A stretch of DNA of 64,000 nt from Bacillus aerolatus (GTDB lineage: Bacteria; Bacillota; Bacilli; Bacillales; Domibacillaceae). The notes below the pieces were generated by a model. The model was not told the DNA's origin. It searched no databases and saw only the letters and a program-made list of their open reading frames with translations. This document shows positions 18,036-28,479 of this stretch, in pieces. The DNA lies in NCBI RefSeq assembly GCF_009183655.1, contig NZ_WEIO01000001.1, positions 62,001 to 126,000 on the forward strand, in the 5' to 3' direction. A program made the position numbers and the translations under genes. How positions within the stretch are numbered: position 1 is the first letter of the stretch; every line of letters starts with the position of its first letter.

Positions 18036-18347
18036 ATGGCGGGAGTACATCCATACGAAAAATATTTTCAACACCTGCTGCCGGCATTAAAAAGCAAAGT
18101 TGAAGAATTTCGGCTGCTGAATTACGGCACTATCGATATACCATCTTTGTGGGAGTATTTAACGAGAAAGAAATGGCGGAAGCCGGTAGAAGACGTACAT
18201 ATGTACCAGCTTGTTGCTGATATTGTATCGACCATGCCGGGAGACTATATGAATTATGCAACGATCGAATCGTATCGCTCGACGAATTGGCTCGAAGAAA
18301 TCAGCAAGGAAGAACTGCAGGAATTGTTAGGAACGAAAAAGAATTGA
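18036..18347 (+). CDS. comN: Post-transcriptional regulator ComN
   Basis: A 103-residue protein matching ComN (YrzD), with the conserved run YGTIDIPSLWEYLTRKKW and a C-terminal EELQELL. In B. subtilis ComN acts on the comE operon mRNA and interacts with DivIVA. Start ATG 18036 has AGGGGATGGGGAG upstream; ATG 18027 is possible. A strong terminator follows at 18396-18427. Confidence 0.88.
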   Translation: MAGVHPYEKYFQHLLPALKSKVEEFRLLNYGTIDIPSLWEYLTRKKWRKPVEDVHMYQLVADIVSTMPGDYMNYATIESYRSTNWLEEISKEELQELLGTKKN

Positions 18348-18395
18348 GTAAAATTGACAGCGGTTATTTTCTGCTTCATAATAGTTTTGTTAAGG

Positions 18396-18427
18396 AATTC
18401 TGGTATCCTTTTACCAGAATTTTTTTT
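18396..18427 (+). terminator. Terminator after comN
   Basis: AATTCTGGTA-TCCT-TTTACCAGAATT followed by a run of T. Confidence 0.88.
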
Positions 18428-18490
18428 ATCAGCTGGCAATCATTTATTCAATTTTTAAGAAATGATCTGGACTAAGGAGGAAGTTGCACA

Positions 18491-20755
18491 ATGGTAAAAC
18501 GCAGCCGGATCGTAGCCTTTTTTCTTATTGTACTGTTGCTTGCAAGTACAATCGGGCTTACGGCGAAGGATATTGTCAAAGATATAAAACTTGGCCTTGA
18601 TCTTCAAGGCGGGTTCGAAGTGCTGTATGAAGTGAAGCCGGCAAAAGAAGGACAAAAGATTACAGAACAAGTTGTAGCCAATACGGCTGATGCACTCGAC
18701 AAGCGGGTCAATGCCCTCGGAGTAAGCGAGCCGAGCATTCAAATTGAAGAAGGCAACCGTATCCGCGTTCAGCTTGCAGGCGTGGAAGATCAGACTGAAG
18801 CCCGGAAGATGCTGTCCACGCAAGCGAATTTGTCTTTCCGTGACGTGACGGACAAGCTCATGATGGACGGAGGTGACCTTGCAGAAGGGGGAGCCACTCA
18901 GTCTTTTACTGAGCAAGGTGCGCCAAATGTCGCCTTGAAGCTGAAAAGCAGTAAGAAATTCAAAGAAGTCACTGAGCACATTGTCAGTTTGACGCCAAAC
19001 AACCAGCTCGTCATCTGGCTTGATTTCGAAGAAGGGAAAGATTCCTTCCAAAAAGAAATTCAACAGAAAGACCCTAAGTTTTTATCTGCACCAAATGTAG
19101 ATGAAGTTTTTAATACAAATGAAGTAACGATTCAGGGAAGTTTCACTGTCGAGGAAGCGCAAAATCTTGCTTCACTATTAAATGCCGGTGCTTTGCCAGT
19201 GAAGCTGGATGAAGTGTATTCCACTTCTGTCGGCGCCCAATTTGGTGAAAAAGCACTTGATCAAACCATTTTCGCCGGAATTGCCGGGATCTTAGTTATT
19301 TTCTTATTTATGCTTCTTTACTACCGATTGCCGGGAATTGTAGCGATCATTACTCTTTCAGTCTATATTTATTTAATTTTATTAATTTTTGGCTGGATGA
19401 ATGCCGTCTTGACGCTGCCGGGTATTGCCGCATTGATTCTCGGAGTTGGGATGGCGGTCGATGCCAATATTATTACGTATGAACGGATCAGAGAAGAAAT
19501 CAAAGTGGGCCGAACGATCCGTGCCGCTTTTAAAGAAGGGAATAAAAACTCATTCCTGACGATTCTCGATGCCAACTTAACGACGATTTTAGCAGGAGCG
19601 GTTTTGTTTTACTTCGGAACAAGCTCTGTCAAAGGGTTCGCGACAATGCTCATCATCAGCATTCTCATCAGCTTTGTGACAGCTATTTGGGGTTCACGCC
19701 TGCTCCTTGGCCTGTTTGTCCATAGCAACTGGCTGAAGGACAAGCCAGGTTGGTTCGGTGTCAATAAAAAAGACATTAAAGACATTAGTGAAAACTACGA
19801 TACACTTGATTTGCCGACAAGATTTGATCGCTTTGACTTTGTGAAGCATCATCGCAAGCTGTTCGCATTGTCAGCCATTGCGATCCTTGCGGGCATGATC
19901 GTTCTCGGAGTTTTCCGCCTGAACCTTGGCATTGACTTCTCGAGTGGGACGCGCATGGAAATTATGGCGAAAGAACCGCTGACAGAAGCAGTGCTTAAGA
20001 AAGACTTGGCGGAAGTAAAACTCTCCACCGACGATATTGTCCTTTCGGGTGAACAAAAAGAAGTCGGTGTGGCTCGTTTTAAAGAATCATTTTCTCAAGA
20101 TAAAATTGCTGAAGTGAAAGATCACTTCGCGAAAAAATACGGCAGTGAACCGAATATCAGCACCGTTTCGCCAATCGTTGGGAAAGAGCTGGCAAAGAAT
20201 GCGATGATTGCTCTTGTTATTGCTTCTGCTGGTATTGTGCTATACGTTACGCTGCGCTTTGAAATTTATATGGCGCTCGGTGCCATCATCGCTTTGCTGC
20301 ATGACGCCTTTTTCATCGTCGCTTTCTTCAGCTTGACACGTCTCGAAGTCGATATCACTTTTATCGCCGCTGTTTTAACGATCATCGGTTACTCCATTAA
20401 CGATACAATCGTTACATTCGACCGCATGCGCGAAAACTTGGCGAAAAGACGTAAAATCAAAACAGAAAAAGAACTTGAAGATATCGTCAACGGCAGCTTG
20501 CGTCAAACATTGAGGCGTTCCATTAACACCGTCCTGACCGTTGTCATCGCCGTTGTTGCCCTGCTCCTGCTCGGAAGCGAATCGATCCGTAACTTCTCGA
20601 TCGCCCTCCTAGTCGGATTAATTTCAGGAACTTACTCTTCCCTCTTCATCGCCGCCCAACTGTGGCTCGTGTGGAAGAAAAAAGAACTAAAGAAAAAAGG
20701 CACCCTCACTACCTACAAAGAGAAAAAACAATGGAGCGACGAACCACAAGTCTAG
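18491..20755 (+). CDS. secDF: Fused protein translocase subunit SecDF
   Basis: A 754-residue fusion of SecD (1-about 430) and SecF (about 440-754), as is usual in Bacillus. It has 12 predicted membrane segments and two large external domains. Motifs: LGLDLQGGFEVLYEV (D1), GVGMAVDANIITYERIREE (D5), LGIDFSSGTRMEIM (F1) and IGYSINDTIVTFDRMREN (F4). It uses the proton motive force to help late steps of Sec export. AAGGAGGAAG lies before the ATG. The stop codon directly abuts a palindromic repeat. Confidence 0.97.
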   Translation: MVKRSRIVAFFLIVLLLASTIGLTAKDIVKDIKLGLDLQGGFEVLYEVKPAKEGQKITEQVVANTADALDKRVNALGVSEPSIQIEEGNRIRVQLAGVEDQTEARKMLSTQANLSFRDVTDKLMMDGGDLAEGGATQSFTEQGAPNVALKLKSSKKFKEVTEHIVSLTPNNQLVIWLDFEEGKDSFQKEIQQKDPKFLSAPNVDEVFNTNEVTIQGSFTVEEAQNLASLLNAGALPVKLDEVYSTSVGAQFGEKALDQTIFAGIAGILVIFLFMLLYYRLPGIVAIITLSVYIYLILLIFGWMNAVLTLPGIAALILGVGMAVDANIITYERIREEIKVGRTIRAAFKEGNKNSFLTILDANLTTILAGAVLFYFGTSSVKGFATMLIISILISFVTAIWGSRLLLGLFVHSNWLKDKPGWFGVNKKDIKDISENYDTLDLPTRFDRFDFVKHHRKLFALSAIAILAGMIVLGVFRLNLGIDFSSGTRMEIMAKEPLTEAVLKKDLAEVKLSTDDIVLSGEQKEVGVARFKESFSQDKIAEVKDHFAKKYGSEPNISTVSPIVGKELAKNAMIALVIASAGIVLYVTLRFEIYMALGAIIALLHDAFFIVAFFSLTRLEVDITFIAAVLTIIGYSINDTIVTFDRMRENLAKRRKIKTEKELEDIVNGSLRQTLRRSINTVLTVVIAVVALLLLGSESIRNFSIALLVGLISGTYSSLFIAAQLWLVWKKKELKKKGTLTTYKEKKQWSDEPQV

Positions 20756-20902
20756 AAAGGCGGAAGCGCCTGTTCTGCTCCGATAGGCAAATGTTCTTCC
20801 CCCAAAGAAGTCGCTCTTTGACTTCATTGGGGGAAGGTTATTTGACCCCGAGGAGCAAGGCGCTGGACAATAGAAAAGCGGAAGCGCCGACAGCCGCGAT
20901 AA
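20756..20902. repeat. Type A palindromic repeat, reverse orientation, plus a partial unit
   Basis: The unit 20756-20873 is a type A repeat read in reverse, with inner arms CTTCCCCCAAAGAAGTC and GACTTCATTGGGGGAAG. A second, truncated left end (AAAAGCGGAAGCGCC, 20875-20889) follows. It begins at the last base of the secDF stop. Confidence 0.85.
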
Positions 20903-20912
20903 ATAACAACCT

Positions 20913-20960
20913 AGGGCTGCGAAAAAGTCTGTTATCCACTGACTTTTTCGCAGCCCTTTT
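20913..20960 (+). terminator. Strong terminator after secDF
   Basis: GGGCTGCGAAAAAGTC and GACTTTTTCGCAGCCC form a perfect 16-bp stem followed by six T. Confidence 0.9.
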
Positions 20961-20984
20961 TTCTATAAAAAAGAAGAGCGGTGC

Positions 20985-21037
20985 AGCATTGTGCACGGGT
21001 TACTCGAATTTCTGTACATCCGCGTCTGATTTATGCA
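20985..21037. repeat. Possible short dispersed repeat (TTTATGCAC type)
   Basis: The segment holds TGTGCAC...GAATTT.TG...ATCCGCG...GATTTATGCA. The reverse complement of 28346-28412 has the same words in the same order with an extra stretch of about 28 bases. No reading frame explains it. The remainder of 20966-21167 shows nothing clear. Confidence 0.35.
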
Positions 21038-21167
21038 CAAGAACCACCACAATAGACACGCTGTCAACTAATAAAACAAAAGAGGTATTTGAGACATCTT
21101 CGTTTTTTCATGATTCAGGGCGCTCTTGTCCATAATAACGGTAGGAAAAAGTGGAGGAGGAGATGGG

Positions 21168-22076
21168 ATGGAGACAGAGGAAAGGTTTAAAAAAGCAGAG
21201 TTTGCGGCAATGGTGGGAGTCGTCGGAAATATTGCTCTAGCTATTTTGAAATGGGTATGCGGGATTGTGGGCAACAGCCGGGCGCTCATTGCCGATGCTG
21301 CGCACTCGGCATCAGATGTCGCTGGGTCGCTGGCCGTGTGGATTGGGCTAAGAGCCGCTAAGCGCCCGCCCGATGAAGATCATCCATACGGACACGGGAA
21401 AGCAGAATCCATTGCGGCTATCATTGTGGCCGTTTTGCTCGTCATCGTTGGTGTGGAGATCGGCATTTCATCTGTGAAAGCTTTTTTTCAAGAGATTGAG
21501 CCGCCTAATGCTATCGCTATTTATGCCGTCATTTTTTCAATCCTTGTGAAAGAAGCGATGTTTCAATACAAGTACCGGCTGGGAAAAAGGGTAAAGAGTG
21601 ATGCGTTAATTGCGAACGCTTATGAGCATCGCTCCGATGTTTATTCTTCCATAGCGGCACTGATCGGGATTGGAGCGGCGATGCTGGGCGGAAAGCTTGG
21701 GATAGACTGGCTCGTTTACGGAGATCCTGTCGCTGGTCTTCTCGTTTCTCTGCTCGTGTTGAAAATTGCCTGGAAAGTCGGAAAAGAATCCATTCACAGT
21801 ACGCTTGATCATGTGCTTCACGAAGAAGAGACCGAGACTTTTAAAAAAGCTATTTTATCAGAACCCGATGTCAGAAAAATCGATTCTCTTTATGCACGGG
21901 AGCACGGCCATTACGTAATTATTGATTTGAAAATTTCAGTCGATCCCTTAATGACAGTCGAGGAAGGGCACCGGATTGGAAAAAAGGTGAAAAAAAAGCT
22001 GCTCGAGCTCGCCAACGTGCAAGATGCGTTTATACACATTAATCCCGACCAGCCGCTTACGGAAGAAGGCAAATAA
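21168..22076 (+). CDS. Cation diffusion facilitator transporter
   Basis: A 302-residue CDF protein with six transmembrane segments and a C-terminal cytoplasmic domain. Metal sites are visible as IADAAHSASDVAG (HxxxD, TM2), DEDHPYGHGKAE, and NAYEHRSDVYSS (HxxxD, TM5). Relatives in B. subtilis are manganese efflux pumps MneP and MneS; the residues here fit Mn, Zn or Fe export and do not decide. ATG 21168 follows GGAGGAGG; the frame to 21126 has no support. yrvD follows 19 bp later. Confidence 0.9.
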   Translation: METEERFKKAEFAAMVGVVGNIALAILKWVCGIVGNSRALIADAAHSASDVAGSLAVWIGLRAAKRPPDEDHPYGHGKAESIAAIIVAVLLVIVGVEIGISSVKAFFQEIEPPNAIAIYAVIFSILVKEAMFQYKYRLGKRVKSDALIANAYEHRSDVYSSIAALIGIGAAMLGGKLGIDWLVYGDPVAGLLVSLLVLKIAWKVGKESIHSTLDHVLHEEETETFKKAILSEPDVRKIDSLYAREHGHYVIIDLKISVDPLMTVEEGHRIGKKVKKKLLELANVQDAFIHINPDQPLTEEGK

Positions 22077-22095
22077 TTGAAAGGAAGGGAAGCGG

Positions 22096-22425
22096 ATGAA
22101 AACACAATCGACTTTATTGCTTGTCGTTCTTTTCGCTTTAATAGTTGCGGTGTTTGCCGTCATTAATGTGAACCCTGTCACAGTGAACTATTTGTTCGGG
22201 CAGTCTCAATGGCCGCTCGTTCTCGTCATTATTTTTTCGGTGCTGATGGGTGGATTGATTTCCGGGCTGCTTAGCTTGTTTCGGACAATTGGCTTGAGAC
22301 GACAAAACAAAGTACTCATTCATCAAATTGAGAAGCTGAAACAGGAGCTTCACGACTTGAAATTGGAAAGCCGGGGGAGAAGCGGGACAAGTGAAATAAA
22401 GCGTACGGTGCCAGATGGAGAATAA
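22096..22425 (+). CDS. yrvD: LapA-domain membrane protein (YrvD-like)
   Basis: 109 residues: two transmembrane segments (about 7-27 and 38-60) with the LapA/DUF1049 signature FAVINVNPVTVNYLFG, then a coiled-coil-like charged tail. Found between secDF and recJ as in B. subtilis. Function unknown in Bacillus. AAGGAAGGGA precedes the start. Confidence 0.82.
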   Translation: MKTQSTLLLVVLFALIVAVFAVINVNPVTVNYLFGQSQWPLVLVIIFSVLMGGLISGLLSLFRTIGLRRQNKVLIHQIEKLKQELHDLKLESRGRSGTSEIKRTVPDGE

Positions 22426-22448
22426 GAAATAAGCTATGGTTAGAGAAT

Positions 22449-22477
22449 AGAGGCCTTGAATGCAAGGTCTCTTTTTC
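22449..22477 (+). terminator. Terminator after yrvD
   Basis: AGAGGCCTTG-AATG-CAAGGTCTCT followed by five T; one G-T pair in the stem. Confidence 0.75.
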
Positions 22478-22497
22478 TGTGAAAATAAGTCCTTGCA

Positions 22498-22526
22498 TTG
22501 AATCCCCATTTTTACTCTTGTATAAT
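22498..22526 (+). promoter_or_regulatory. Sigma-A promoter of recJ
   Basis: -35 TTGAAT at 22498-22503, 17-bp spacer, -10 TATAAT at 22521-22526, 22 bp before the recJ start. Confidence 0.75.
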
Positions 22527-22548
22527 AGTAAGGCTGAGGGGTGACTTT

Positions 22549-24915
22549 ATGTTAAAATCAAAAACCCGCTGGATTGTCCGGGAAACTGACAAGCAAATGC
22601 GAGATCAACTGGCAGAACAACTAGAGATAAGCCCGCTGCTCGCTTCTTTGTTGATTAATCGCGGTATGACTGAGGCGGAGACAGCGCGGAATTTTTTATA
22701 TGATAAAGGAAATGAATTTCATGATCCGTTTTTGCTTAGCGGAATGAAAGAAGCGAGTGAACGGATTCATCAAGCAATTGCAAATGAAGAGCCCATTTTA
22801 ATTTTTGGCGACTATGACGCGGACGGTGTCAGCAGTACATCCGTGATGATGACCGTCTTAACCGATTTAGGAGCCAAAGTAGATTTTTATATTCCGAACC
22901 GTTTTACAGAAGGATATGGACCGAATGAAGCTGCCTTCCGCCAAGCGAAGGAGAACGGCTATCAGTTAATTATAACGGTTGATACAGGTATTGCAGCGGT
23001 GAAAGAAGCAGCTGTGGCAGCGGAGATCGGCATTGACTTAATTATTACCGACCACCATGAACCGGGGCCGGAGCTTCCGCAGGCGCTGGCGATCATCCAT
23101 CCGAAGCTCCCAGGTGGCAGCTACCCTTTCCCTTATTTGGCGGGAGTCGGTGTCGCCTTTAAAGTAGCGCATGCGCTTTACGGACGCGTGCCAGAGCATT
23201 TGCTGGATCTGGCAGCTATAGGAACGATCGCTGACCTTGTCCCATTAAGAGGAGAAAATAGAACCATTGCCAAAGCTGGCATAAAGAAACTGCAGCAAAC
23301 ATCGCGGCTTGGCATTGAAGCGCTGCTGCAATTGACCTCAACTAAAAAAGAAGTGGTCAATGAAGAGACGATCGGTTTTATGATTGCACCGCGTATCAAT
23401 GCGGTAGGGCGTCTTTCAGATGCCGATCCCGCCGTTGAGCTGATGCTGACAAAAGATAAGGCAACGGCGGCCGAGCTGGCACAGGAAATTGATGCGATGA
23501 ACAAAGAGCGCCAAGCCATTGTTGCAGAGATTACGAAAGAAGCGGTTGAGATGGTGAAATCTCACTATCCTCCGGAAAAATACCCGGTCATCGTGATCGG
23601 AAAAGAAAACTGGAACGCGGGGGTTATTGGCATTGTCGCTTCCAAATTAGTTGATACTTTTTACCGTCCGGCGATCGTGCTGAGCTTTGACCCGGAAACG
23701 AATAAGGCAAAAGGGTCAGCAAGAAGTATTACGGGCTTTGATTTATTCAAAAATTTATCAACGTGCCGCGAATTGCTTCCTCATTTCGGCGGCCATCCGA
23801 TGGCTGCGGGGATGACATTGGAATTATCCGATGTAGATAGACTAAGAGAGCGGCTTTGTGCACTGGCTAATGAACAGCTGACAGTTGAAGACTTTATTCC
23901 GGTGACTGAGCTTGACGCGGCCGTGCCGCTCGACCAAGTAAATCTCCCAATCATTGAACAATTGAATATGCTGGCGCCGTATGGGATGAGCAACCCGAAA
24001 CCGAAAGTGCTGATTGAAAAAGCTGGATTGTCGACTTTGCGCAAAATCGGTTCCGATCAAACTCACTTAAAGCTCCAATTGGAAAATGAAGCGGGATCTC
24101 TCGATGGCATCGGCTTCGGTATGGGGCATTATGCGGATCATATTGCTCCTTTTTCTAAAGTGTCTGTGATCGGAGAGCTCGCTGTAAATGAATGGAATAA
24201 TATTCGCAAGCCGCAATTATTTTTGAAAGATCTTCAAGTGGATAACTGGCAGTTGTTTGATGCAAGGGGGCACCGGCAGCTTGAAAAATGGATTGGCCAA
24301 GTTCCTCGTGAGCGTCTGCTCATAACGTTTAAAGAAGACACAGTCCGCGAATTGAACTTAGAAACATTCAAGCCTGAAATTGTGCACATTAGCGGGCCGA
24401 AAGAAGCGGCTCAATTGTCTGTTCATGATAAAAATATTGTGTTTGTTGATTTGCCGCCTGCAGAAGGATACGTGGAAGCTTTGCTGCAAAATGGCTGCCC
24501 CGGACGTATTTACGTTCATTTTCATCAACAGGACAGTCATTTTTTCAGCACGATGCCGACGAGGGAGCATTTTAAATGGCTGTATGGCTTCTTATTAAAA
24601 AGAAAAAGTTTTGATTTAAATAAATATGGCGATGAGCTTGCTAAGCATCGAGGCTGGTCTCGCGAAACAATAGATTTTATGTCAAAAGTGTTTTTTGAGC
24701 TCGGCTTTGTTACAATAAATGGGGGAATCATTCATTTACAAGAAACAGCCCCAAAAAGGGACTTAAATGAATCACCGTCTTATCAAAATAAGAAACTGCA
24801 GCTTGAACTGGAAAATAAGCTGCTGTATTCTTCCTACCAGGAGTTAAGAGCCTGGCTGGATGAACACGTGAATGCGCCTGTAGATAATGAGGAGGAAGTT
24901 GAATCATGGATTTAA
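22549..24915 (+). CDS. recJ: Single-stranded-DNA exonuclease RecJ
   Basis: A 5'-3' ssDNA exonuclease of the DHH family. DHH motifs are visible ([13 protein letters not shown] near 85, [16 protein letters not shown] near 165), followed by DHHA1 ([11 protein letters not shown]) and the OB domain, and then the long C-terminal extension typical of Firmicutes, 788 residues in all. ATG 22549 is chosen because it follows GAGGGGTGA and a promoter; a frame to 22498 overlaps the promoter. The 3' end overlaps apt by 10 bp. Confidence 0.93.
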   Translation: MLKSKTRWIVRETDKQMRDQLAEQLEISPLLASLLINRGMTEAETARNFLYDKGNEFHDPFLLSGMKEASERIHQAIANEEPILIFGDYDADGVSSTSVMMTVLTDLGAKVDFYIPNRFTEGYGPNEAAFRQAKENGYQLIITVDTGIAAVKEAAVAAEIGIDLIITDHHEPGPELPQALAIIHPKLPGGSYPFPYLAGVGVAFKVAHALYGRVPEHLLDLAAIGTIADLVPLRGENRTIAKAGIKKLQQTSRLGIEALLQLTSTKKEVVNEETIGFMIAPRINAVGRLSDADPAVELMLTKDKATAAELAQEIDAMNKERQAIVAEITKEAVEMVKSHYPPEKYPVIVIGKENWNAGVIGIVASKLVDTFYRPAIVLSFDPETNKAKGSARSITGFDLFKNLSTCRELLPHFGGHPMAAGMTLELSDVDRLRERLCALANEQLTVEDFIPVTELDAAVPLDQVNLPIIEQLNMLAPYGMSNPKPKVLIEKAGLSTLRKIGSDQTHLKLQLENEAGSLDGIGFGMGHYADHIAPFSKVSVIGELAVNEWNNIRKPQLFLKDLQVDNWQLFDARGHRQLEKWIGQVPRERLLITFKEDTVRELNLETFKPEIVHISGPKEAAQLSVHDKNIVFVDLPPAEGYVEALLQNGCPGRIYVHFHQQDSHFFSTMPTREHFKWLYGFLLKRKSFDLNKYGDELAKHRGWSRETIDFMSKVFFELGFVTINGGIIHLQETAPKRDLNESPSYQNKKLQLELENKLLYSSYQELRAWLDEHVNAPVDNEEEVESWI

Positions 24916-25421
24916 AACCGTATATTAAAATTGTGCCGGACTGGCCAAAGCCAGGCATTAAATTTAAAGATATTACCCCTTTAATGGATAATGGCGATGC
25001 CTTTCGCTATGCGACAGACCAGATTGTCGAGTATGCGAAAGAGAAACAAATTGATTTGATCGTTGGTCCAGAAGCCCGTGGCTTTATCGTCGGCTGTCCG
25101 GTCGCTTATGCACTTGGCGTTGGCTTTGCTCCTGTTCGTAAAGACGGAAAACTTCCGCGTGAAACGGTAAAGGTAACTTACGGAAAAGAATATGGTGACG
25201 ACGTGCTAACGATCCATAAAGATGCAGTAAAACCAGGCCAGCGTGTGCTGATTACGGATGATTTGCTCGCTACAGGCGGTACTATTGAAGCGACGATCAA
25301 ACTTGTTGAACAGCTTGGCGGCATCGTCGCCGGCATTGCATTTTTAGTAGAGCTTTCTTATTTGGACGGCCGCAGCAAATTGGACGGCTATGACGTATTA
25401 ACGTTAATTCCTTATGAATAA
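24906..25421 (+). CDS. apt: Adenine phosphoribosyltransferase
   Basis: Converts adenine and PRPP to AMP. The type I PRPP-binding motif [13 protein letters not shown] lies near residue 118, and the start [18 protein letters not shown] is typical. Normal length of 171 residues. The ATG lies inside the last codons of recJ with GAGGAAG upstream. A terminator follows at 25436. Confidence 0.96.
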   Translation: MDLKPYIKIVPDWPKPGIKFKDITPLMDNGDAFRYATDQIVEYAKEKQIDLIVGPEARGFIVGCPVAYALGVGFAPVRKDGKLPRETVKVTYGKEYGDDVLTIHKDAVKPGQRVLITDDLLATGGTIEATIKLVEQLGGIVAGIAFLVELSYLDGRSKLDGYDVLTLIPYE

Positions 25422-25435
25422 ATAATGCTAGAAGA

Positions 25436-25466
25436 TAGGCACTGTGAGAAGTGCCTGTTTTTTTAT
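25436..25466 (+). terminator. Terminator after apt
   Basis: AGGCACT-GTGAG-AAGTGCCT followed by GTTTTTTT. Confidence 0.85.
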
Positions 25467-25567
25467 ATTTTCTCTGCCACAACAGGGTGTTTTTCACAGA
25501 AAGCCGAAAAAAAAGTGAATAATTTCGACATATTTTTTCGTTTTCTTCAAAAAATGAGCAAGATGGC

Positions 25568-25596
25568 TTTACATCTTCTCTTTTTTTTTCGATAAT
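25568..25596 (+). promoter_or_regulatory. Likely sigma-A promoter of relA
   Basis: -35 TTTACA at 25568-25573, 17-bp spacer, -10 GATAAT at 25591-25596, 67 bp before the chosen start. Confidence 0.6.
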
Positions 25597-25662
25597 AAGA
25601 AATATTAGAATCTTTTAGAAGCACTCAAAAATATTTTATAGATGGCAAAGGTGAGTAAACAT

Positions 25663-27861
25663 ATGGCGAAAGATCGGGTATTGACTGCCGACCAAGTGAT
25701 CGAGAAGGCGAGTGGATATTTAAACGCAGAACATGTCAAGCTCGTGGAAAAAGCTTATCGATATGCTGAAGAAGCACACAAAGACCAGTATCGTAAGTCA
25801 GGGGAACCTTACATTATCCATCCGATTCAAGTCGCAGGGATACTGGCAGATTTAGAAATGGATCCGGCCACTGTAGCAGCCGGTTTTTTACATGATGTCG
25901 TAGAAGATACAGATGTGACGCTGGAAGATATTGCAGAAGCCTTCGGAAAAGAAGTGGCTATGCTCGTGGACGGGGTAACAAAGCTCGGGAAAATTAAATA
26001 TAAATCAAAAGAAGAACAACAGGCGGAAAATCACCGAAAAATGTTTGTCGCCATGGCACAGGACATCCGCGTTATATTAATTAAACTAGCGGATCGACTT
26101 CATAATATGCGGACATTAAAGCATTTGCCGCATGAAAAACAGCGGCGCATTTCCAATGAAACGCTGGAGATCTTTGCCCCGCTTGCTCACCGGCTCGGAA
26201 TTTCAAAAATTAAATGGGAGCTGGAAGATATTGCTCTCCGTTATTTAAACCCGCAGCAATATTACCGGATCGTCAATTTAATGAAAAGGAAGCGGGCGGA
26301 ACGGGAACTTTATTTGGACGAAGTCATTGATGATGTAAAAGACCGTCTCGATGAGCTTTCAATTAAAGCAGATTTGTCCGGGCGGCCGAAGCATATTTAC
26401 AGTATTTATCGCAAAATGGCCCTTCAACATAAACAGTTTAATGAAATTTATGATTTGCTCGCCGTTCGTGTGATTGTTGACAGTATTAAAGACTGTTACG
26501 CAGTGCTTGGCATCATCCATACGTGCTGGAAGCCGATGCCCGGCCGGTTTAAAGATTATATTGCGATGCCCAAAACAAATATGTACCAGTCGCTGCACAC
26601 AACGGTCATCGGGCCAAAAGGAGATCCGCTGGAAGTGCAGATCCGCACGAAAGACATGCACCATATCGCCGAGTACGGGGTAGCCGCTCACTGGGCCTAT
26701 AAAGAAGGACGGTCTATTGACGAAAATGCGTCATTTGATAAGAAAATGTCGTGGTTCCGAGAAATCATGGAATACCAAAATGACTCTGCGGATGCGGAAG
26801 AGTTTATGGAATCGTTAAAGATTGATCTTTTCTCAGATATGGTATTTATTTTTACGCCAAAAGGCGACGTCATTGAACTTCCGGCAGGCTCAGTGCCGCT
26901 TGATTTTGCTTACCGGATCCACTCGGAGATCGGCAATAAAACGATCGGCGCGAAAGTAAATGGAAAAATGGTGACGCTCGACTATAAGCTAAAGACTGGC
27001 GATATCATTGAAATTTTAACATCGAAGCACTCGTACGGGCCGAGTAAAGACTGGCTGAAAATGGCCCAGACGTCTCAGGCGAAAAATAAAATTAAGCAAT
27101 TTTTCAAAAAGCAAAATAGAGAAGAAAATGTCGTTAAAGGCCGGGAACAAGTTGAAAAAGAAATTAGGAGCATGGAGTTTGATGTGAAGAGTGTAATCAC
27201 GCCTGAAAACGTCAAGCGTGTCGCAGAAAAATTCAACTTTGCGAATGATGAAGATATGTACGCGGCAGTTGGCTATAACGGCATCACCGCCCTTCAAGTT
27301 GTCAACCGCTTGACGGAAAAAATGCGGAAATTGAGAGACCAGGAAGCAATTGTACAGGAAACATTAAAAGAATCAAAACCGTCTGCACCGCAGGCACCAC
27401 ACCAAAAGAAAAATTCGGGCGTTACGGTCAAAGGAATCGACAATTTGCTTATCCGGCTGTCGCGCTGCTGTAATCCGGTGCCAGGTGATGACATTGTCGG
27501 TTATATTACTAAAGGGCGGGGGGTTTCCGTCCACCGGACCGATTGTCCGAATGTGACTGATGAAGAGTCGACGGACCGCCTCATTGAAGTCGAGTGGGAA
27601 AGCGGTGCAGCTAATCAAAAAGAATATACAGTGGAAATCGAGATTTCGGGCTATGACCGGCATGGACTTTTGAATGAAGTGCTTCAAGCTGTCAGCGAAA
27701 TGAAAACGAATATTTCCACCGTTTCCGGAAGATTAGACCGCAACAAAGTCGCGAAGATCGACATGGCTATTTCTATCCATAGTATTAGCCATTTGCATAA
27801 AGTCGTGGAACGCATTAAGCAAATCCCGGATGTTTATTCCGTTCACAGAATCTTAAATTAA
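25663..27861 (+). CDS. relA: Bifunctional (p)ppGpp synthetase/hydrolase RelA
   Basis: The long RSH enzyme of the stringent response. The HD hydrolase domain ([20 protein letters not shown] near 60-75), synthetase domain, TGS domain ([16 protein letters not shown] near 390), zinc-finger-like CCNPVPGD and C-terminal ACT domain ([16 protein letters not shown]) are all present; 732 residues. ATG 25663 ([11 protein letters not shown]) is preferred because AAGGTG precedes it and homologues begin there; ATG 25642 lacks a site. dtd follows after 13 bp. Confidence 0.96.
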   Translation: MAKDRVLTADQVIEKASGYLNAEHVKLVEKAYRYAEEAHKDQYRKSGEPYIIHPIQVAGILADLEMDPATVAAGFLHDVVEDTDVTLEDIAEAFGKEVAMLVDGVTKLGKIKYKSKEEQQAENHRKMFVAMAQDIRVILIKLADRLHNMRTLKHLPHEKQRRISNETLEIFAPLAHRLGISKIKWELEDIALRYLNPQQYYRIVNLMKRKRAERELYLDEVIDDVKDRLDELSIKADLSGRPKHIYSIYRKMALQHKQFNEIYDLLAVRVIVDSIKDCYAVLGIIHTCWKPMPGRFKDYIAMPKTNMYQSLHTTVIGPKGDPLEVQIRTKDMHHIAEYGVAAHWAYKEGRSIDENASFDKKMSWFREIMEYQNDSADAEEFMESLKIDLFSDMVFIFTPKGDVIELPAGSVPLDFAYRIHSEIGNKTIGAKVNGKMVTLDYKLKTGDIIEILTSKHSYGPSKDWLKMAQTSQAKNKIKQFFKKQNREENVVKGREQVEKEIRSMEFDVKSVITPENVKRVAEKFNFANDEDMYAAVGYNGITALQVVNRLTEKMRKLRDQEAIVQETLKESKPSAPQAPHQKKNSGVTVKGIDNLLIRLSRCCNPVPGDDIVGYITKGRGVSVHRTDCPNVTDEESTDRLIEVEWESGAANQKEYTVEIEISGYDRHGLLNEVLQAVSEMKTNISTVSGRLDRNKVAKIDMAISIHSISHLHKVVERIKQIPDVYSVHRILN

Positions 27862-27874
27862 GGGTGTTTAACAA

Positions 27875-28318
27875 ATGAAAGTTGTTTTACAAAGAAGTAA
27901 AGAAGCTTCTGTTACAGTTGACGGAGAAACGGTTGGTCAAATAAACAGCGGGCTCGTTCTTCTCGTCGGTGTCACTCATGAAGACGGTGAAACAGAAGCT
28001 GCCTATTTAGCAGAAAAAATTGTCCATTTGCGAATTTTTGAGGATGAAGAAGGAAAAATGAACCGCTCGCTTTTAGATGCAGGCGGTGCCATTTTATCCG
28101 TTTCCCAGTTCACTCTGTATGGCGACTGCCGCAAAGGGCGCCGTCCTAACTTTATGGCGGCGGCCAAAGGGGAACTGGCGAAAAAAGTATACGATCGGTT
28201 CAATGAACTGCTGGAGGAAAAAGGTGTTCACGTCGAAACCGGTCAGTTCGGTGCGATGATGGACGTGGCGCTCGTAAACGACGGACCGGTCACACTTATA
28301 TTGGAAAGCAATAAGTAA
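27875..28318 (+). CDS. dtd: D-aminoacyl-tRNA deacylase
   Basis: A 147-residue DTD that hydrolyses D-aminoacyl-tRNAs (and Gly-tRNA-Ala). Motifs SQFTLYGD near residue 78 and NDGPVT near 137 form the cross-subunit active site. Same order relA-dtd as in B. subtilis. A terminator follows. Confidence 0.95.
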   Translation: MKVVLQRSKEASVTVDGETVGQINSGLVLLVGVTHEDGETEAAYLAEKIVHLRIFEDEEGKMNRSLLDAGGAILSVSQFTLYGDCRKGRRPNFMAAAKGELAKKVYDRFNELLEEKGVHVETGQFGAMMDVALVNDGPVTLILESNK

Positions 28319-28347
28319 ACGGCTCCTTTTAAAGGGCCGTTTTTTTG
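28319..28347 (+). terminator. Terminator after dtd
   Basis: ACGGCTCCTTTTAAAGGGCCGT hairpin (positions 28319-28340, arms CGGC/CCTTT with GGGCCG) followed by seven T. Confidence 0.8.
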
Positions 28348-28436
28348 CATAAATCCGCGGATCTGTGCAAAAACTTGAGGGGTGCGCATAAATTCATGAA
28401 GTCGGTGCACAGTCCCGATAAGCTTCATAAAACGAC
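28346..28436. repeat. Possible short dispersed repeat (TTTATGCAC type)
   Basis: Contains TGCATAAATCCGCGGAT, GTGCGCATAAATTCATGA and GGTGCACAG. Read on the minus strand it parallels 20985-21037 word by word. No gene is present between the dtd terminator and the terminator of the YceI-like gene. Confidence 0.35.
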
Positions 28437-28439
28437 AAA

Positions 28440-28475
28440 AAACAGTCCGGCGAATTGTTCGCCGGACTGTTTAAT
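28440..28475. terminator. Terminator of the YceI-like gene
   Basis: AACAGTCCGGCGAA-TTG-TTCGCCGGACTGTT is a perfect 14-bp stem. On the minus strand it is followed by a T run (TTTTTTG). Confidence 0.85.
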
Positions 28476-28479
28476 AACA

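Noticed and set aside
18455-19063. Long minus-strand frame inside secDF
   Set aside because: It is a shadow of the SecD coding sequence, with no start signal and no recognisable protein.
20662-21135. 157-codon plus-strand frame after secDF
   Set aside because: It runs through the end of secDF in another frame, a repeat and a terminator hairpin; the composition is not protein-like.
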